The position numbers and the translations under genes were made by a program. A stretch of 18,974 nt of DNA from Pleurotus djamor (taxonomy: Eukaryota; Basidiomycota; Agaricomycetes; Agaricales; Pleurotaceae): assembly GCA_029747585.1 (NCBI GenBank), contig JAPEVF010000861.1:1-18974 (forward strand), written 5' to 3'. Numbering within the stretch: position 1 is the first letter of the stretch; the number at the start of each line of letters is the position of its first letter. Below the pieces are notes generated by a model. The model did no database searches. It saw nothing but the letters and a program-made list of their open reading frames with translations, and was not told the DNA's origin. Of the stretch, positions 18,401 through 18,974 are shown one piece after another.

Positions 18401-18964
18401 AGCAGCGGTGGTGAATGAACAAGGATTATTGTTGGGATGAACAGGGAAGGGGCAAGAAAGATCGGAGGTGTGGGAGGAACGGGATATGATGTAGGGTTTG
18501 CCATCTATGACAGGGAGGGAGGTATGGGAAGAGATGGAGGGATGGTATACACGGGGAAGGCAAAGGAAGAAAGCAAGGGCATGGGACATCCAGGACAGGG
18601 TGCATCCCAGAGGTAGAGGGCAAGGAAGGAGGAGGTATCCAGCAGCGGGGAGGGAGGAGAGGAGGAGGAGGAGGAGGAGTAGCCAGAGTGAGCCCAGAGA
18701 AAGCATGTTCAAGGACATGTCAAGAGGGAGAGGTACCAGAAGGAGGAGGAGAGAAGGGAGTCAGTCATCTTGAGCATCACGAACAACTTAGTCAACACAC
18801 CTAGGACCCATGTATCCTCCAATCTATGCCTCTCCCTTGTGTGGTCAGCCAAAGTCTTGTCAGACTTGAAACTGACACGGCAGTGAGAACAAATAAGCCT
18901 GCAAAAATGCGTCCTAAGTGAGCAGGAAGAAGACCCTAGAGTGTAGAGGTACCCACCTGGCCAT
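12483..18964 (-). CDS. Telomere-linked RecQ helicase with C2H2, OrsD-like and tyrosine-recombinase-like domains
   Basis: Predicted exons 18964-18957, 18898-18801, 18504-17025, 16969-16526, 16477-14414 and 14359-12483 (~1,990 residues). The four introns that are not the long one are 47-58 nt and all phases match. The 296-nt second intron is inferred; without it the main frame opens at 18718. Order: C2H2 finger; Ser/Pro-rich linker; OrsD/DUF3505-like fingers (ILCTGC..GHLRDQH, ~17730-17655); recombinase-like region (~16010-15440); Gln-rich repeats (15000-15120); helicase motif I GVLPTGGGKS, motif II VDEAH, motif III WLTATLPP, motif VI QGMGRSGRLG; Ser-rich linker; Cys/His-rich tail (CVCCWV, CKYCYMCW, CQDCKD). 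The frame shifts at the N in 13962 beside an A7 run, probably a sequencing error. RecQ helicases of this size mark fungal chromosome ends. A nuclear role at DNA ends is inferred. Confidence 0.85.
13962..13969 (-). other. Ambiguous base plus A7 run at the frame break in the helicase gene
   Basis: Upstream (minus-strand sense) the frame reads KTQVDEFIKHPFF; downstream, in a different frame, it reads DGVGHHSELFNAGHNLRRW and continues into helicase motifs V and VI. Both flanks are well preserved, so a one-base length error in the homopolymer is more likely than a dead gene. Confidence 0.75.
15000..15120 (-). repeat. In-frame tandem repeat encoding a Gln-rich FQQQ..PT.PFQ.STS unit
   Basis: About three copies of a 48-51-base unit (GTTGCTGCTGAAAAGAGGTA core on the + strand) encode the linker between the recombinase-like and helicase domains. 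The frame is preserved. Likely a flexible spacer, expected to vary in copy number between strains. Confidence 0.75.
15440..16010 (-). other. Tyrosine-recombinase-like domain within the helicase protein
   Basis: In the exon starting at 16477: GGSPRGTEF (first catalytic arginine, codon 15957-15955), a lysine-containing MTRRVKYDKL strand, RRDFRQ (second arginine, with R where H is usual in HxxR), then RGHSIATERQHYG (histidine near 15495, candidate nucleophile tyrosine at 15468-15466). Spacing and order match the tyrosine recombinase catalytic set R-K-(H/R)xxR-H-Y. Confidence 0.65.
18801..18964 (-). other. Predicted first two exons of the helicase gene, encoding a C2H2 zinc finger
   Basis: ATG at 18964, eight coding bases, donor GTGGGT at 18956, acceptor TTTGCAG ending at 18899 (58 nt). 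The joined reading gives ICSHCRVSFKSDKTLADHT followed by RERH: C-x2-C-x12-H-x4-H. A donor GTGTGT at 18800 and an acceptor CATAG ending at 18505 keep phase into the main exon. It could instead be a separate short gene. Confidence 0.5.
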
Positions 18965-18974
18965 TGGAGAGTGA

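Noticed and set aside
18391..18718. Signal peptide or membrane anchor on the helicase protein (leucine-rich start at 18718)
   Set aside because: The leucines come from a simple CTC/TCC pyrimidine tract that better fits intron sequence; a nuclear helicase would not be expected to carry one.

Overview
This looks like a subtelomeric segment of a filamentous fungus, most likely a basidiomycete. The evidence is short introns of about 47-58 nt with GT..AG ends, interstitial CCCTAA telomere repeats, a telomere-linked RecQ helicase (TLH) type gene, a fungal TET/JBP-like dioxygenase relic, and a Penelope-like reverse transcriptase of the endonuclease-lacking kind known from fungal chromosome ends. Species cannot be named from the sequence. 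Seven isolated N bases, mostly beside homopolymers, mark assembly uncertainty. Two of them coincide with frame breaks in otherwise intact genes.

Left block (1-3700): a + strand Penelope-like reverse transcriptase gene enters from the left edge, with one frame break at the N in 490. It ends at 2719 and is followed by an ~830-nt non-coding tail with degenerate telomere-like repeats. A complete, canonical hammerhead ribozyme lies at 3549-3624. Sixty bases further on the element meets CCCTAACCCTAAC. Those repeats in turn cut off the 3' end of a minus-strand gene just after a predicted iron-binding histidine. The simplest reading is a broken chromosome end inside a dioxygenase gene, capped by telomere repeats and then extended by the retroelement. 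That places the ancestral telomere to the left.

Middle block (3698-9219): the truncated, frameshifted dioxygenase relic (minus strand), then a six-exon minus-strand gene for a 496-residue protein with a PHD-like zinc finger and a C-terminal cysteine cluster. Next come degenerate direct repeats and a striking array of at least twelve hairpins (7556-8080). Most of these share a seven-base loop close to ATGTGTC, and copies differ by compensating base changes. A minisatellite follows whose unit contains a piece of a ubiquitin coding sequence.

Right block (9220-18974): a three-exon minus-strand gene for a 611-residue Cys-rich, low-complexity protein of unknown role; tandem tRNA-like repeats with Pol III boxes, resembling a SINE; and a ~6.5-kb minus-strand TLH gene. 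Its predicted product runs in order: C2H2 finger, OrsD/DUF3505-like finger region, tyrosine-recombinase-like domain, DEAH RecQ helicase, and a Cys-rich tail.

No operon-like cooperation is expected. What unites the region is chromosome-end biology: end-attached retroelement, telomere-linked helicase, short repeats and decayed genes.
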